Notes: generated from the letters alone by a model not told the origin. A stretch of DNA of 64,000 bases from Arion vulgaris (GCA_020796225.1 CM036765.1:38158066-38222065), one strand, 5' to 3'. Shown: positions 43,372 to 54,724, numbered from the stretch's first letter. Numbers and translations: made by a program.

Positions 43372-43870
43372 AACCAGTGAGCTATTTGTATATTTGGACA
43401 GTTTTGATTTCTTTTCTAACAAATTTACTACGTTCAAAGAGTTGTAGTTGTACAATGTGTTGGTATTGTTAAGTCGAGCAAGGTCGAGTACTGATTATGA
43501 AAACATTTTAGAAGTACGAATGTTTTTAATGTAGTTTTCGTTATTGATATAATTGAAACCGATTGTGCTTATTATGAATTATTTAAAAAAAGTATCCCTA
43601 CCTATTCATTTCCTATTGCATGTTGAGTAATAATTAGATTGTTAGAAGCTTTTTTATTTTTGGATCTGATGTTTTTTGAGACATCATTCACTTATTATAA
43701 ACAATACTATGTGTGTAGAATTAGCTAGCACATTCCTCTAGATGCGAGTAGTTTTCAGTATTTGGGAGACAGTAGACACGAAAATGACATAACAGTTCTC
43801 CATAGTTTAGGATACGTTCAACCCAAATGAAACTTAGTATGGACACCAGGTAGAGAGAAACTTGTGTATG
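43372..43870. other. No feature seen
   Basis: AT-rich; nothing recognised. Confidence 0.45.
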
Positions 43871-43877
43871 TGTGATT

Positions 43878-43890
43878 ATATATATATATA

Positions 43891-43934
<44 letters not shown>

Positions 43935-44003
43935 CCTCTTATACTGTTATACTTACATAGGACCTGCAAGCAATTTTTCCATACCGCCTCATCCTGGGCA
44001 ATA
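43878..44003 (-). repeat. (TA)n tract plus LINE 3' tip
   Basis: A (TA)n run (43878-43929) is followed by 70 bp matching the 3' end of the RTE-like LINE at 18078-18150 (CATAGG.CCTGCAAG.AATTT, CCATACCGC, ATCCTGGGCAA). In the 18-kb copy the same position carries an (ATT)n tail; here the tail is (TA)n. Confidence 0.8.
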
Positions 44004-44644
44004 TAAGTGTGTAGTTGTAGTTTGGTCTCGTGCCAGTATGGTGTAGTATATGGATGGTGGATCTTGTCATTTGTATTGTGTCATGTTCCTGACAAACTCT
44101 TTTTTGTCGGCACGTAGTTTGTCTTGATTGTGACTCGTGTGAAATTGATGTATATTTGATTTATATTTTTATTTGTCGTTTTGGCATTCAGTTTGCTGCA
44201 ATCCGCCTGCATTTCAACTTTATGCTAACCGCTATATCATATGTCCATCCACCTTGAGCATTCTATTATTTGCACTACTAGTTTCAAGGACAGGTGCCAC
44301 TGGTTTTTTCAATATTTCACACATTATCGACGTTATACCAAATTAATTGCCCATTTGTTCATGAACATGTCAACATTTTTTCCCCTCTTGTTGTCTGTCT
44401 TGCTTCGAAAACACGCTGGAGGTATGGATTTGATGTCTCAGATGACACATTGTAAGGTTATATTTCTTTTCTCAATATGCTTCCCCATTCACAACGTAAA
44501 CAAATTGTTCTTGTCTTTGCATAGATTGACCAATGTTGTAGTGCATTTATTTGGTTATGGATCCTTGGTATGATACAGTTCCAAGTAGTACATATTAATA
44601 CGACTTATTGTCAGAGACGACTAAGTAGAGTTTGAAATGGAATT

Positions 44645-44904
44645 CACCCGAGTGGTTACAGGGGCCCACATTTAAGATGTAAAGAATAGAACCACTGTTA
44701 CCTGCCACGCATGTCGTAAGAGGCGACTAAGGAGGTTTGTCTGAAATCGGATGCACATGTCCTAAACGTGTAGAAGTCTATGCATTTAGGGGCCTACCAA
44801 ACCAATGTACAACGTATACACGTTCTTGACAAAGATCAAACATATCACAAAGAGTAATTAAAATTGGTCGTAAAGAACGAACGTAAAGAAGAAGAAGAGA
44901 AGAA
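44645..44904 (+). mobile_element. SINE-A copy 4
   Basis: A 260-bp SINE-A with TSD GAAATGGAATT (44634-44644) against GAAATGGTATT (44905-44915). Head CACCCGAGTGGTTACAGGGG, core GTCGTAAGAGGCGACTAAGG, tail AAAGAAGAAGAAGAGAAGAA. Confidence 0.92.
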
Positions 44905-44919
44905 GAAATGGTATTGTCA

Positions 44920-46700
44920 GCTGATTTATTGCTACAAAAATAATATCTACAATACGTTTATAAAGGACCATGGTAGAGACTTTAACCATTGACCCAAGTA
45001 TATTGGAGACTCTGTTGTGGACAAACATTACCTTAACCTGCCATGACTGACCAACGAAGAGACCAAACTTTCCTCAAAAGCATATATGTACACAATGTGG
45101 AAAGAACATGGGTACGACCAGAGACTCGAGGCATACAATATCTTCAACGGAGACAACAAATGATATTCGTCAAATACATATTCACCAAGCTACAGGTACA
45201 CAACGAGATACCTCAAGTAATTACTTCAAAAACAAGAAACTCGAAATGGTATGATAGAATTATAGTCTTGGTGTTTGGGGCAGGGGGAAGAGAACAACGT
45301 CATGGTTGTCACCAGAATATGACGCAAACATACCATAACAGTTTTGATATTTTGTGTGTGAGGGTATATTGATGCTTTCAGTTAACATATGTCTTACATT
45401 ACATTACACCTTATAACTTGTACCTGAAGTAATATCTATACCTGTACTCTTTTTTACTACAGCACATGGTTATTAAAACTTCTTTGTTTTGGTTATATTC
45501 TCATGTTGTCCATGGGGGTCATTGATTTATCATATTCATCCAGACAACAAATAAATAGAATAGTAATATACAGAGGTACATTAACTGAGCATTATCTTTT
45601 GATTAAACTGTTATATTTAGTAATTGTTTATTTGATATTGTTATGTAGGGGATTAAAATCTCTTTACACGCAAGACACGTCTTTTCAACATAAGGATAAG
45701 CCGTTCATTGGTGATATCAGAGCTTGTATGTCGACAAACATGAAAAATAAGAATTAACTCCTTTCGGAAAATTCAAGTTAAGTAAAAGTAATTAATTAAT
45801 TGTTTATCGACCACAACGATTTATATATAGGCCCTGAGGTCGATATCGACCACTTTGAGAATCCCTCCGTTAAGAGAGCGCTGATCATGTTACTACAGAC
45901 ACATTTTTGTTTTCTGGTCAGGAATGCATAAGTTCAATGAAAGGAAATGTGTTGAGTGTTATTGTAGTGCAAGAAGTAGGTACAGTGTCCTGCAAACAAT
46001 CTTGTTTACTGCGCTTCGAAAATATGTTTTATGCAAACCATTACTGGAATGTGTTACGTAAATATGTTTTTGTTTTAGCAAAAAAGGAAATATGTGGAAG
46101 AGTGCACCTTCATATCATGCATAAGGACAGATAATTCAGAATATACAGATCGTCAAACATGAAGAGAAACATTGATCAATAAAAATAGATTTGATTTTGG
46201 ACGGTAGAATATCGTAGAAAACTGGCTAGAAAGAACATAACTACTTCTTAGGTGTACTGTAAATTTCAACTTACTAAATGTGCAAGAGACAGATCTTTTA
46301 CTTAGTAGCTGCAGTGATAATTCAGAATCTTTCCCAGCTCATCAAGGCCATCAACTGAGGGGACTAAAAAAAAATGAGGGACTAGAGAATTTAAAATCTA
46401 ATCTAACTGTGGTTTTATCCATCGCACTAATTACTGTACTATCTTACGATGGCATTTGAATAGGTCAATTGTGAACAGTCCTAGCTACTTGAAAATTAGA
46501 ACATAGTCGCCTATGAGTGATTACAGAGAATCTGGCGTAGAGAATGTACAAGTATAATTTCCCCAGTATTAGTTGTGTAGTATTTAGTAGTCGTGACGTC
46601 GTTTTAAAATATGGGAAACTTTTGTTTGTTTTAATTATTATTGTAAAGTTACAACTTTATTGACTAGCGTTTCCAATTGACACGGATGGTAATTATGACA
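44920..46700. other. No gene seen; possible hAT tip inside
   Basis: A 109-codon frame (45043-45372, +) is rich in polar residues without a known motif. At 45838-45851 there is a perfect palindrome, GGTCGATATCGACC, next to CACTTTGAGAATCCCTCC, which reversed reads like a hAT terminus (GGGATTCTCAAAGTGG). No opposite end was located. Confidence 0.35.
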
Positions 46701-47054
46701 CGTCAGATGTTTATTGACTGTGTCGGGAGTTGCGTGTAGTTTGTGGTGATATATCTCGAAAATAGTACGTTGCATTTTAATGTAGCGGTTGTTGTGGATA
46801 TCCGGATCGTTGTCGGTAGAATTTTCATGTAGCAGTTTATTTGTGACCAGGTCGTGGTCGGTATAATATAAGTACAGCATGTTTTAATTTGTCCAGACCG
46901 ATGTTTACCATTTACGAATACGCTGCTCTATTTTCGTTGTTCAGAATGTTCTGATGTTCCGTGCTGATGATGAAAAAAAAAACTACATAAACTCTACGCC
47001 TAACCACGGATGATGATCATATGTCCACATGATGATATATTCATAGTCGAGATA

Positions 47055-47145
47055 GTTCAATAAACCTTATCACTAAACCTAATTTTGATAACAATTTGTA
47101 GTTCAATAAACCTTATCACTAAACCTAATTTTGATACCAATTTGC
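47055..47145. repeat. 46-bp tandem duplication
   Basis: GTTCAATAAACCTTATCACT... occurs at 47055-47100 and 47101-47145 with one substitution. Confidence 0.93.
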
Positions 47146-47216
47146 TTTACCTGATACGGCTGCTCGCTCATCGCGCGTATATACACCACTTTTCGTTACA
47201 TTTAATGACATGCAGG

Positions 47217-47255
47217 TAGAGAGAGAGAGAGAGAGAGGGATAGAGAGAGAGATTC
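47217..47255. repeat. (GA)n microsatellite
   Basis: GAGAGAGAGA run with one GGGATA interruption. Confidence 0.95.
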
Positions 47256-47359
47256 TGTCCTCCAATATAAAGGATTACAGGAGACAAACAGTGCATATTT
47301 AGATGGCTGCTTTTAGACTAGACGCATGGTCTCTGTTTCAAAACAATAATGATGCAAGT

Positions 47360-47620
47360 AGGGGTCTCAGTGGCTAAGTGGTTAAGCCTTTGCCTTGTAG
47401 TCGAAGGTCGTGGGTTCGAGTCCGGACCGCGCCATTCTGTTCATGTGTGCAGTTTTTTCCAGAGACACCTAGGATTGTTGCTGGAACTACGGAGTTCGTG
47501 CTTTGTGCAATACTCTCGGCAGGTGGCGTGCCAGCTCTGCGGAGAGGGACCGAGCCGTATGGGGTAAAACCAGGTGCAATGAAGTCAATCCTTCGGCTTT
47601 AAAACCCTTTAAACCCTTTT
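47360..47620 (+). mobile_element. SINE-C copy 3, best preserved
   Basis: A 261-bp SINE with TSD AATGATGCAAGT (47348-47359) against AATGATACAAGT (47621-47632). The tRNA-like head is complete, with TCAGTGGCTAAGTGGTTAAG (A box) and GTCGTGGGTTCGAGTCC (B box). The body has CCTAGGATTGTTGCTGGAAC and TTTGTGCAATACTCTCGGCA, and the tail CCTTCGGCTTTAAAACCC is followed by TTTAAACCC. Intact promoter boxes and a short TSD divergence suggest a recent copy. Confidence 0.95.
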
Positions 47621-47979
47621 AATGATACAAGTTTTAATTTAAGAGTATTTACATTGTGTTTCAACTGAACCACTCCAAAAAGAAATGTATTAGTATAAAG
47701 CGTATATTACATGGATAAGAGAAATCACTTTCATTTTTATCACTGGGCCTGGGAAGTCAGGGGTAATGAACGATTTGATAGTTGGATACGATATCAGGAG
47801 CTACACTGGGAACGAAATGACATTCTTAGCGCGCTGAGAGTCTTTACGAATAGAGAAGTTTTAGGCTTGTGAATTCCAGTCACTGATTAAATTGAGAGAG
47901 ATGGATGTCGATATTGGTGCAACCGAAAAAAACGACATACCAAATATGCAATGCAACCATATTTATTAATCAACATCCA

Positions 47980-48085
47980 ACTGGTATGTTGGGCCATTTT
48001 GGATTTGTTGAGATGGGGATCGGAGCACATATGGACATGTACGGAGCAATAGGATGATAATCCTCTGAAAACTGATACTGAATAT
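47980..48085. repeat. Repeat I copy 2
   Basis: Partner of 33905-34015: GGTATGTTGGGCC, GGATTTGTTGAGATGGGGAT and GGAGCACATATGGACATGTA. Confidence 0.7.
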
Positions 48086-48384
48086 TATAACACACACGTA
48101 TATATAATATCCTTTTTACATATAAATCAAAGACAGAGAAACACATTGATACCTTCACATATGGCATGTGCGTATTACAAGCCACAATGAGTAAAAATAA
48201 CAATGCACGATGATACACTCCTTTGCACAGTTGGCCCATTGTTTCAAGAGGTTCAGTGGATACCAGTACGTTTTAACATATGAGATGAAGCGATATACAT
48301 ACTCGCAAAAGAAGGTGAGGCACTACAACACAATTACTTACAGACAACATATAAAGTAATCAAAACAACTATCAAAGACACTCT

Positions 48385-48720
48385 TAGATCAAAATTGAAA
48401 CGAGACTACCCAAATCAAATAAAAGATGATGCCGATCACCAGCTCTCCAAACGTGACCAGAGCATAATTTTTCGGCTTAGCACAGGTCACATCAAACTGA
48501 AACACCACCTGTATCACATATTCAAGATTGGTACAACAGATTTGTGTACCTGTGATACCAGACCCATGACCACCGAACACCTATTGCAGACCTGCTTAAC
48601 ATACGATAGTGAACCGAGAAGCACATGGCGACGTCCTGTCTACCTTCACTGTAATGTTAATAGACTAGTTCTGACTTATACCTTTGTTATAATTATTAAC
48701 GTGGAGGTCTGAAAGCTAAC
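48385..48720 (+). pseudogene. LINE-alpha C-terminal fragment
   Basis: The clearest copy of the C-terminal module: KRDYPNQIKDDADHQLSKRD, SIIFRLSTGHIKLKHHLYHI, then CTCDTRPMTTEHLLQTC with the CxC...H...C residues and TYDSEPRSTWRRP. The 3' end is degraded (ACGTTGAAGAT). Truncated at its 5' side. Confidence 0.88.
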
Positions 48721-49143
48721 GACCAGAACGTTGAAGATATTAAATAGTACATATGAACAAATAATATTGTATGCTAAATAAGGAATAGCTTATTTTAACT
48801 TTTAAATAATCTTGATTTCAAGTCTTTTTATTCTCATATGCATCTTTCGTCTTGTTTTATTACAATTCAAGTTAGTATTTCTCTTCATATCTAGAAAGGA
48901 ACCCCAGTGTGTATGCATGTGTGCTCGCTCTTGGAAAGATTTCTTCATCTGGTGGTGTTTAAAGAAACACCAGACGGAGCCTTCTCCCAGTCTGTACTCA
49001 CGGCATTTCTTCGTACGTTGTACCTGCTGGCACTAGGTGCCCCACCCGGCCGACAGTGTGTGTACCTGATAACGGAAATCAAAGAAAAATTGATTAAGCG
49101 CATATCTCTCTCTCTATTTATAGATATGTGTGTGTGTGTGTTT

Positions 49144-49219
49144 ATGCCAATGCTATGTAGTGCATTATATACACATGCCAATGCGGTGTAGTGCAGTATA
49201 TACACATGCCAATGCTGTG
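49144..49219. repeat. Short tandem repeat, about 31-bp unit
   Basis: ATGCCAATGCTATGTAGTGC... two and a half units, with ATATACACATGCCAATGC as the shared core. Confidence 0.85.
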
Positions 49220-49229
49220 TAAATCGACT

Positions 49230-49820
49230 GATCTAAGCAGCTTACTATTCAATATTTGAAGAATTGCTTGCCAATTATATATAGTCAATTTCGTTCTGTC
49301 CCTATTATTAGACGTTTATCTACTATATAAGTAAGCAACTTGTGATAATTCATTTATTCATGGATATTTCATTTCTGATAACTTGCTGTTATATTTGACA
49401 TTTTTCTGGATGTAAAGCTGGATATGTAACATATATTATAAATACATATTTTCCCGTTTGTAACATTTAATCATGAAGTTATGTTCAAGAAACACAAAGT
49501 GGAGGTTCATATTAGCACAACAAATTGAATAATTAAACAATATGTTTAGTTAAATTGTATCTTCTCTGTAATTGGGTCGAGACGGTCTGGATAAGCAAGA
49601 GTAGCAAGCTTGATACATTTTGAAAATAGATTGTTGTTCGTGGTGCCGATTTATAATGTATAAGAAGTTTTCTGGATCGAAGAAATCGTGCCAGCAAAAA
49701 TTGATCGTGAACAGAGACAATTGTACAGCATTGAATGAGTAATTATGTATAGTGGATGAAGATCTTGGCTGCCATTCTTCTACGTTTTTGTCATTCTTCT
49801 GTCAGTTATCAGAGCACAGC
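49230..49820. other. No feature seen
   Basis: AT-rich; nothing recognised. Confidence 0.45.
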
Positions 49821-49829
49821 ACCATTAGT

Positions 49830-50203
49830 TTAAATGAACTGTATTATTCTCTTCATGCATCCATAGAGCCTCTCAAATTGAGAAACAGTGTGTTCTCTGT
49901 ATATAGACTTTATTTGATTCGTGTCTTCTCCGTAGACATTCATTTTATAACAGCCGAACGCCTTGGCCATTGCAATAATGCATCCCACTTTGAAGTTACA
50001 AATATAGGAAGTTAATTTGGATTCATACTGAAATTGGTATTCTTCTGCAATTAGTTTCCAATGACTGAAGTCTAAACACAGATGAGTTACCACCATGAAT
50101 CTACTTGATGCTGTTCTGCAATGGCAGTCTACTTCCTTGTAATGTATCTGAGCACAATCAGTAACTGTATGACGCGTACATATCAAATTTCCATAGCAGG
50201 ATA
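49830..50203 (-). CDS. Unrecognised cysteine-rich ORF, possible terminal exon
   Basis: On the minus strand about 122 codons are open from a TAG near 50204 to the stop at 49830. Ten cysteines are spread along it (ISCYGNLIC, DCAQIHYKEVDCHC, VVTHLCLDFSHW, YICNFKVGCIIAMAKAFGCY, LYGCMK). There is no in-frame ATG near the start, so if real it would be an internal or last exon; the TTAG at its left edge could be a weak acceptor. No repeat partner in the window and no LINE or transposase motif. I do not recognise the family. Chance is a serious alternative. Confidence 0.3.
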
Positions 50204-50361
50204 TCTAACTGACATTTTCCGTCTTCGGTGGAAGTTTTGGAGTCTTCTTGTCCATGTTGTTGCAAATCCTAACACTTCTCATAACAAACTGAAGGTTTGA
50301 AAGCGCATCCATCTCTATAATAGATATAACGGGCAGTTTTACTGAGGTAAATACAATAGTT

Positions 50362-50430
50362 GCCGTCTGTGGCTTAGCGTTAGTCAGCTCGATCACAACA
50401 TAAGCGTACCTGGTTCAGACACTGACGGCG
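50362..50430 (+). repeat. tRNA-like SINE head, isolated
   Basis: GTCTGTGGCTTAGCGTTAG (A box) and CTGGTTCAGACACTG (B box) are spaced as in a tRNA. No matching body elsewhere in the window and no TSD, so only the head is called. Confidence 0.4.
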
Positions 50431-50439
50431 GACAGTTTG

Positions 50440-51370
50440 GAAGAAAATTTGTCGTGGATTTTTATTAACGGTAAAAATGGACTTCACTATTTAGAAAGCA
50501 ATGTCAAACTACTGAACGTATAAGTGGTGCCTAGAAAATCAACGACTCATTTTCTGTGTTTGAATGCTACGTCATGTAAAGGATATGCAACGAATTTGAT
50601 TTTCATTCAAAGATAATTGATAACAAAATTAGCTCATCGATCAAAGGCTTTATCAGAAAAACAAAGACACGCTCATCAAATCGCTGATATCTAAAACCTA
50701 AATGAAAAGATAAACAATATAATTATCTGTTGGTCCTCAATAAGGTAATAAACGAATTACGTGAACAAGTGATAATAAATAATGTGTAGAGCTGCCACAA
50801 ACATGACAAATCGGCTGTCAATACTTCAAGCAAGTTGCCTGCAAAGTATTGTGAACATATTTGGACCAAACAAAAGCAGCACCTAATAAATGCTCAGCTG
50901 ATGCAACCAGGAGGGAATGCAGCTAGAGCTGGACATGACAAGTACTTAGAAGTGATCCAGAAACCATCACAAGTACTGATATACAGAAGATGCGCAGTGG
51001 CTATCAGACTTAGGCACTTTGCATAGAAGGGCACGGACCGAGCTAGATGGAGAGATTTTCTGGTTGTAATAAAAGGCATCATAAGATGTGTCCGCCACAG
51101 ATTGCTTTGTCGGTCCGTGACCAAAGAAAAGCAGAACAGTTAGTGCCAGAGAATGAATACTTTAGTTGAATCTTGTGTATATACAGCCAATTCATTTACA
51201 TAAGAAAAGACCAATACGTGGTGTTTAACAATTAGTTGTTTTAAACCGTGACATCATGCGTGTTTATATTTGTGCGCATGTCCTTATAGTTAGAGAAGAG
51301 AATACGACAACGAAACCGTACCAAACATTTTGTAAATGAGACCCAAAGGGTGGAAAGGGGGTTGTGTGTG
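50440..51370. other. No feature supported
   Basis: A 63-codon frame at 50835-51026 (+) continues after a stop with RARWRDFLVVIKGII. It resembles nothing I can name. Confidence 0.35.
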
Positions 51371-51378
51371 GGTTTGAC

Positions 51379-51733
51379 CACAGCCAGGCTCAGCACAGGC
51401 CAGACAACTGGCCGAGTATTCCCTGACCTAGATAAGAAAAGGGATCTGAAAATTACAGATGTTTGATAGAACACTGCACGCTTTTTGCAATTTTACTCAA
51501 TTCGGTGAGTCTATGGTTATTTATTGGTGAAAATATTTATAATATTGATATTTCTTATTGTTAAACTTAACTTGTTGCCTAATATGACTTCGAGTTAGCA
51601 TTTTGTGTTGGTTTTAAAATGAATTCGTCTATATACACCAATACTGGAGTGCGAGATCACGTGGTGTAGTTGGGGTCTGATTTCCACAATTCTTACCTGA
51701 GCCCGAAGGCCCAGTAGTTTATAGTTGGCTCTG
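51379..51733 (+). mobile_element. Family D1 hAT-like MITE
   Basis: A 355-bp element: starts CACAGCCAGGCTCAGC, ends TTTATAGTTGGCTCTG. Flanks GGTTTGAC (51371-51378) and, reading the last element base as part of the repeat, GGTTTGAC (51733-51740). Interior nearly identical to 61344-61701. No coding capacity. Confidence 0.9.
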
Positions 51734-51740
51734 GTTTGAC

Positions 51741-52380
51741 AGTCTTATATTGTAAAATAAAATGCTTCAGGACCAGTCACTTGAAACGCGTTGGCGTGGT
51801 CTTATCTCAAGAAGTCCACTTGCAGCGATGACTCAGCGTAACAAAAAACTTTTAAAAAGTCAGTAAGCTACAGATGGGTGAAGAATATCATCAAGTGACG
51901 TGTTTACTGGCGCAGACGAACATCTCTCCACAACACCTATTGGTGTAGCTCAGACGCCTATCACTCCTGACGCCTATTTCTTGTCGGATCACGGTATCAA
52001 ATCGTCCAGCACCTTCTAATTCTGCCTTCTTTCTCCGTCTCTGCATTTTACCCGTTTCTTACCAGCTGTTCCAAACCTCCCCTCTTCGCATTATGTGTCC
52101 GAAGAACGTTGATTGTCTGGTTCTCATTGTCTTGATCAGGTTTCGCTGGATTCAACCCTCTTAAAACAGCACCATTTGTCTTTTTCGATGTGTACACGGG
52201 ATTCTTAATATTCTTATATATAACTACATCTCTTTGGCTTCCAGCGGTCTTATTGCTTGTTTTTCATTGTATCTAATTGCCTTTCATGCAGCAGAAGTGT
52301 TGGTTTGTTCAATAAAACATTGGACTTTTCTTTTTCGTAGTGTCGTTGTGAGTTAATTCACTCACAGAATGTTCATTTTC
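51741..52380. other. No feature supported
   Basis: Somewhat GC-richer (51900-52190) with ATTATGTGTCCGAAGAACGT and GTCTTGATCAGGTTTCGCTG, wording typical of the region behind LINE reverse transcriptases on the minus strand. Too decayed to call. Confidence 0.35.
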
Positions 52381-52384
52381 ATAA

Positions 52385-53670
52385 AACCTGTTTTCTCTTG
52401 AACTATCCACTTTCTTATCTCCTTTGTACATCTTTCATCTGATGTTAAGAATGTTCCCCGATATTTGAATCTATGGACTTGTTTTAATGTTGGGTTGCTT
52501 ATTTTGATACTGCATTGTGGTAATTCCCGTTTCTTAGAAAATACGGTATCTCTGTTTTCTCTATATATTCATACTATGTCGTTCATTATTATATCTACCA
52601 TATCGTGTTACCAGATCATAGATTTCCAAATTTGTTCGGCCCACCTCCCACTTTGCAAGACATAAACTTTGTAACGACCCCTCCCCATTATAAAAGTTTG
52701 CCAACGCCCCCACATATATATATATATACCTGCTCTATTTTCCCTGTGACATAGAAAATTTACAATATTTCTTTCCTACATGGTCAATTTTCATATGATT
52801 ATATACATGAAATAGAAAGTTGATGGAAAAATGGATCGTATAAGATGAATTAAAATGCAGAATTCAAATTTTTAATGATTATTCAATCGCAAAATCACGA
52901 AAAAAACTCCCCCAAAATGTTTCTGAACCCATTATCGCCCCCCTGGAACGCTTCAGCGCCCACAGGGGGTGGTACCGCCCACTTTGGGAAACGCTGGTGT
53001 AGATCATGTTCATTTGTCGTCATGCGAATTATATCATAAGCATAACGTTGGTTATTTATATATTTTCAATCAATTGTTATTCCTATCTTTTCTTTTATAT
53101 GTCGCATTGTATTTTTACTATATAAGTTCAACATGTCTAGTCAAAGTATGCCCCCGTCTTATTCCTATTTAAATCTTCTGAAATATTCCATTCTGATTCT
53201 CCAGTCGTATAATGGCATTTTATTGCCAGTACATATTGTTTCCTTTAATGTTTACTTTTTTTAACATTTTAATTATCTCTTGTTGATGTTTCACTCTGTT
53301 AAAAGCTTTCGAGTAATCTATGAGATACAGATATAAGTTCAACTTCACTTCTATTAATCTTTCCATCAATGTTTTTATTGTGCGTATTGCATTTCAGCTC
53401 CATTGCCGTCAATAGAACATCATTGTTTCTCATTTATTTCTCATCTTATTTTATTTCTCATTGTTCTCATGATGATTCTGAATAATAATTTTGTTGCATG
53501 ATTAGTAAGGCTGATTGTGCGGTGTTCTTCGCATTAGATTTTCCTTACTTTGTTTGGCAACGCTATAAAGATGGAAGAAAATAAATATGTAGGCATAGAT
53601 CCGTTGTTGTAGATATCTTTATAAAAAAAACTCTGTAACACATCTATACCAAATTCACCTGTTTCCTTTT
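52385..53670 (-). pseudogene. LINE-gamma reverse transcriptase, interrupted by a MITE
   Basis: Minus strand: a YLYLIDYSKAFNRVKHQQEI palm block (about 53330-53270), KCHYTTGESEWN-like and GIRRGH (GVRQG) blocks, INNQRYAYDIIRMTTNEHDL (the RYADD region, catalytic Asp decayed to AYD), then the MITE at 52619-52996, then DMVDIIMND and SIKISNP. Joining across the MITE keeps the frame (EHDL/H/DMVDI). Same family as 12640-13215. Confidence 0.78.
52619..52996. mobile_element. hAT-like MITE inside LINE-gamma
   Basis: About 378 bp with imperfect inverted ends: TAGATTTCCAAATTTGTTCG at the left and, reversed, CAGCGTTTCCCAAAGTGGGC at the right, followed by GGTACCACC/GGCCCACC. CAGnGTTTCCCAAAGTGGG is a common hAT terminus. 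Flanks GTGTTACCAGATCA and GTGTAGATCA are similar but not a clean TSD. Low-complexity C tracts lie just inside both ends. Confidence 0.7.
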
Positions 53671-53769
53671 CATTTTACTAGCTGATTAACCCGGCTTCGT
53701 ACGGATGAAAGTTATTAGAAATTTTTTAAGAAGTTAGAGTCAGCTATGTCGTCCATAAACGATTTTAAC

Positions 53770-54222
53770 AGTTCAGGTGGTTCTTGTAATGAGGCAACTG
53801 AACTTTTCCTCCAGAGCAACACATTCCAGGTGTTTTTTTGCTTTGCAGTGAGGAAAAATTGCTGTCAATTCCCCAATAGCAATTATTGAGTATTTTTCGT
53901 ATTCAAGATTATTATTGTAGTTGAATGCTTCATTCTTCAATAAAGACCATTTGGCAACTCGTGCTATTGCTCGTCGTCTGGCGTCTTGTTCGAGTCGGAC
54001 TGCTGTTTGTTGAAATGTCTCATTAGCCCGGAGTGTTCTATTAGCTTCAAGTCTAATCAAAGCAGCGTCTTCATTTTCTTCCGTTCTGAAAATTGTCATT
54101 CACGAACTATTAGTTGCACGTCGAATCAAGGTTGCATCTTCGTTTTCTATAGACCTACTTGCTGCTCTTCGTTTATTGTCAATGCTGGGTTGACTGAATA
54201 GCGTTCTTTTCTTAGGCGGCAT
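53770..54222 (-). pseudogene. Helitron protein N-terminal remnant
   Basis: Starts MPPKKRTLFSQPSIDNKRRA (ATG at 54222), has tandem Arg/Glu-rich repeats (NEDATLIRRA, NEDAALIRLEANRTLRANET, QTAVRLEQDARRRAIARVAK), then AFNYNNNLEYEKYSIIAIGE and CKAKKHLECVALEEKFSC. This is the N terminus typical of Helitron proteins, which leads into the (F)NYDPNIDY...G.M...C.YC.A..F..E..G.CC segment. One stop splits it near 54100, and the Rep and helicase domains are absent. Confidence 0.85.
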
Positions 54223-54491
54223 TGTATATAATATTTTAACAATAACAATAGAAAAGGACCTGCGGAATTTTGACAAAGCAGAATAAGTATTATACAATTT
54301 AATGGAAAGTTAACACATAAAAACGTTAGCATACAAACCTAATATTGATGCAATTTCAAAGTTGAGGTTAGATTGAGCTTGGACCATTGAAAGTTTCCGT
54401 TGTCGAACAATCAGTTTAGTGCAGGAAATGACAAAGCGTATCTTACACGGTAGTTACTCTTCTTCAACTGGAGGAAAATATATTTGGTAGA

Positions 54492-54506
54492 GGTCACGTG
54501 GTGACC
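54492..54506. other. Near-palindrome with E-box core
   Basis: GGTCACGTGGTGACC: two 6-bp arms around GTG, containing CACGTG. It is inside the Helitron 5' region, so a host regulatory role is doubtful. Confidence 0.4.
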
Positions 54507-54724
54507 ACCACTACAGGAACGAAAATTTTTTAAGCCGGATCAGACATGAAGAAATCGATTAAAATTAATTTTAAAGCTAATATTGATCCGATTTCGATAC
54601 GGTTTCTTTAGCTAATCTTAACTTTTGAAGATAAAATTTTGCAGAAAAAATTGTGAATATTGGTTGTAAACTGAAGCTTTCTATAAGAGGGCACACATCA
54701 GACATCCAGCTTTATAAATAGAGA

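Larger units (their letters stand above)
53678..54724 (-). mobile_element. Helitron, internally deleted, both termini present
   Basis: Minus-strand element of 1,047 bp. The 5' end is TCTCTATTTATAAAGCTGGA (at 54724), preceded by A. The 3' end is ACGAAGCCGGGTTAATCAGC followed by TAG (CTAG at 53681-53678), followed by T. So it sits between A and T as Helitrons do, without a TSD. The terminal 3' GAAGCCGGGTTAATCAGCTAG form and the TCTaTaTATAAA start are hallmark sequences. A complete Helitron is 5-6 kb or more, so most of the Rep-helicase gene is gone. Confidence 0.9.

Noticed and set aside
47360..47440. Functional tRNA gene (also heads at 10728, 14771, 31208 units, 35598)
   Set aside because: A and B boxes are present, but no complete cloverleaf with acceptor pairing is apparent, and each head continues into a SINE body with a TSD.
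54492..54506. GGTCACGTGGTGACC as a host E-box enhancer
   Set aside because: Lies within the Helitron; a single site without context is weak evidence.
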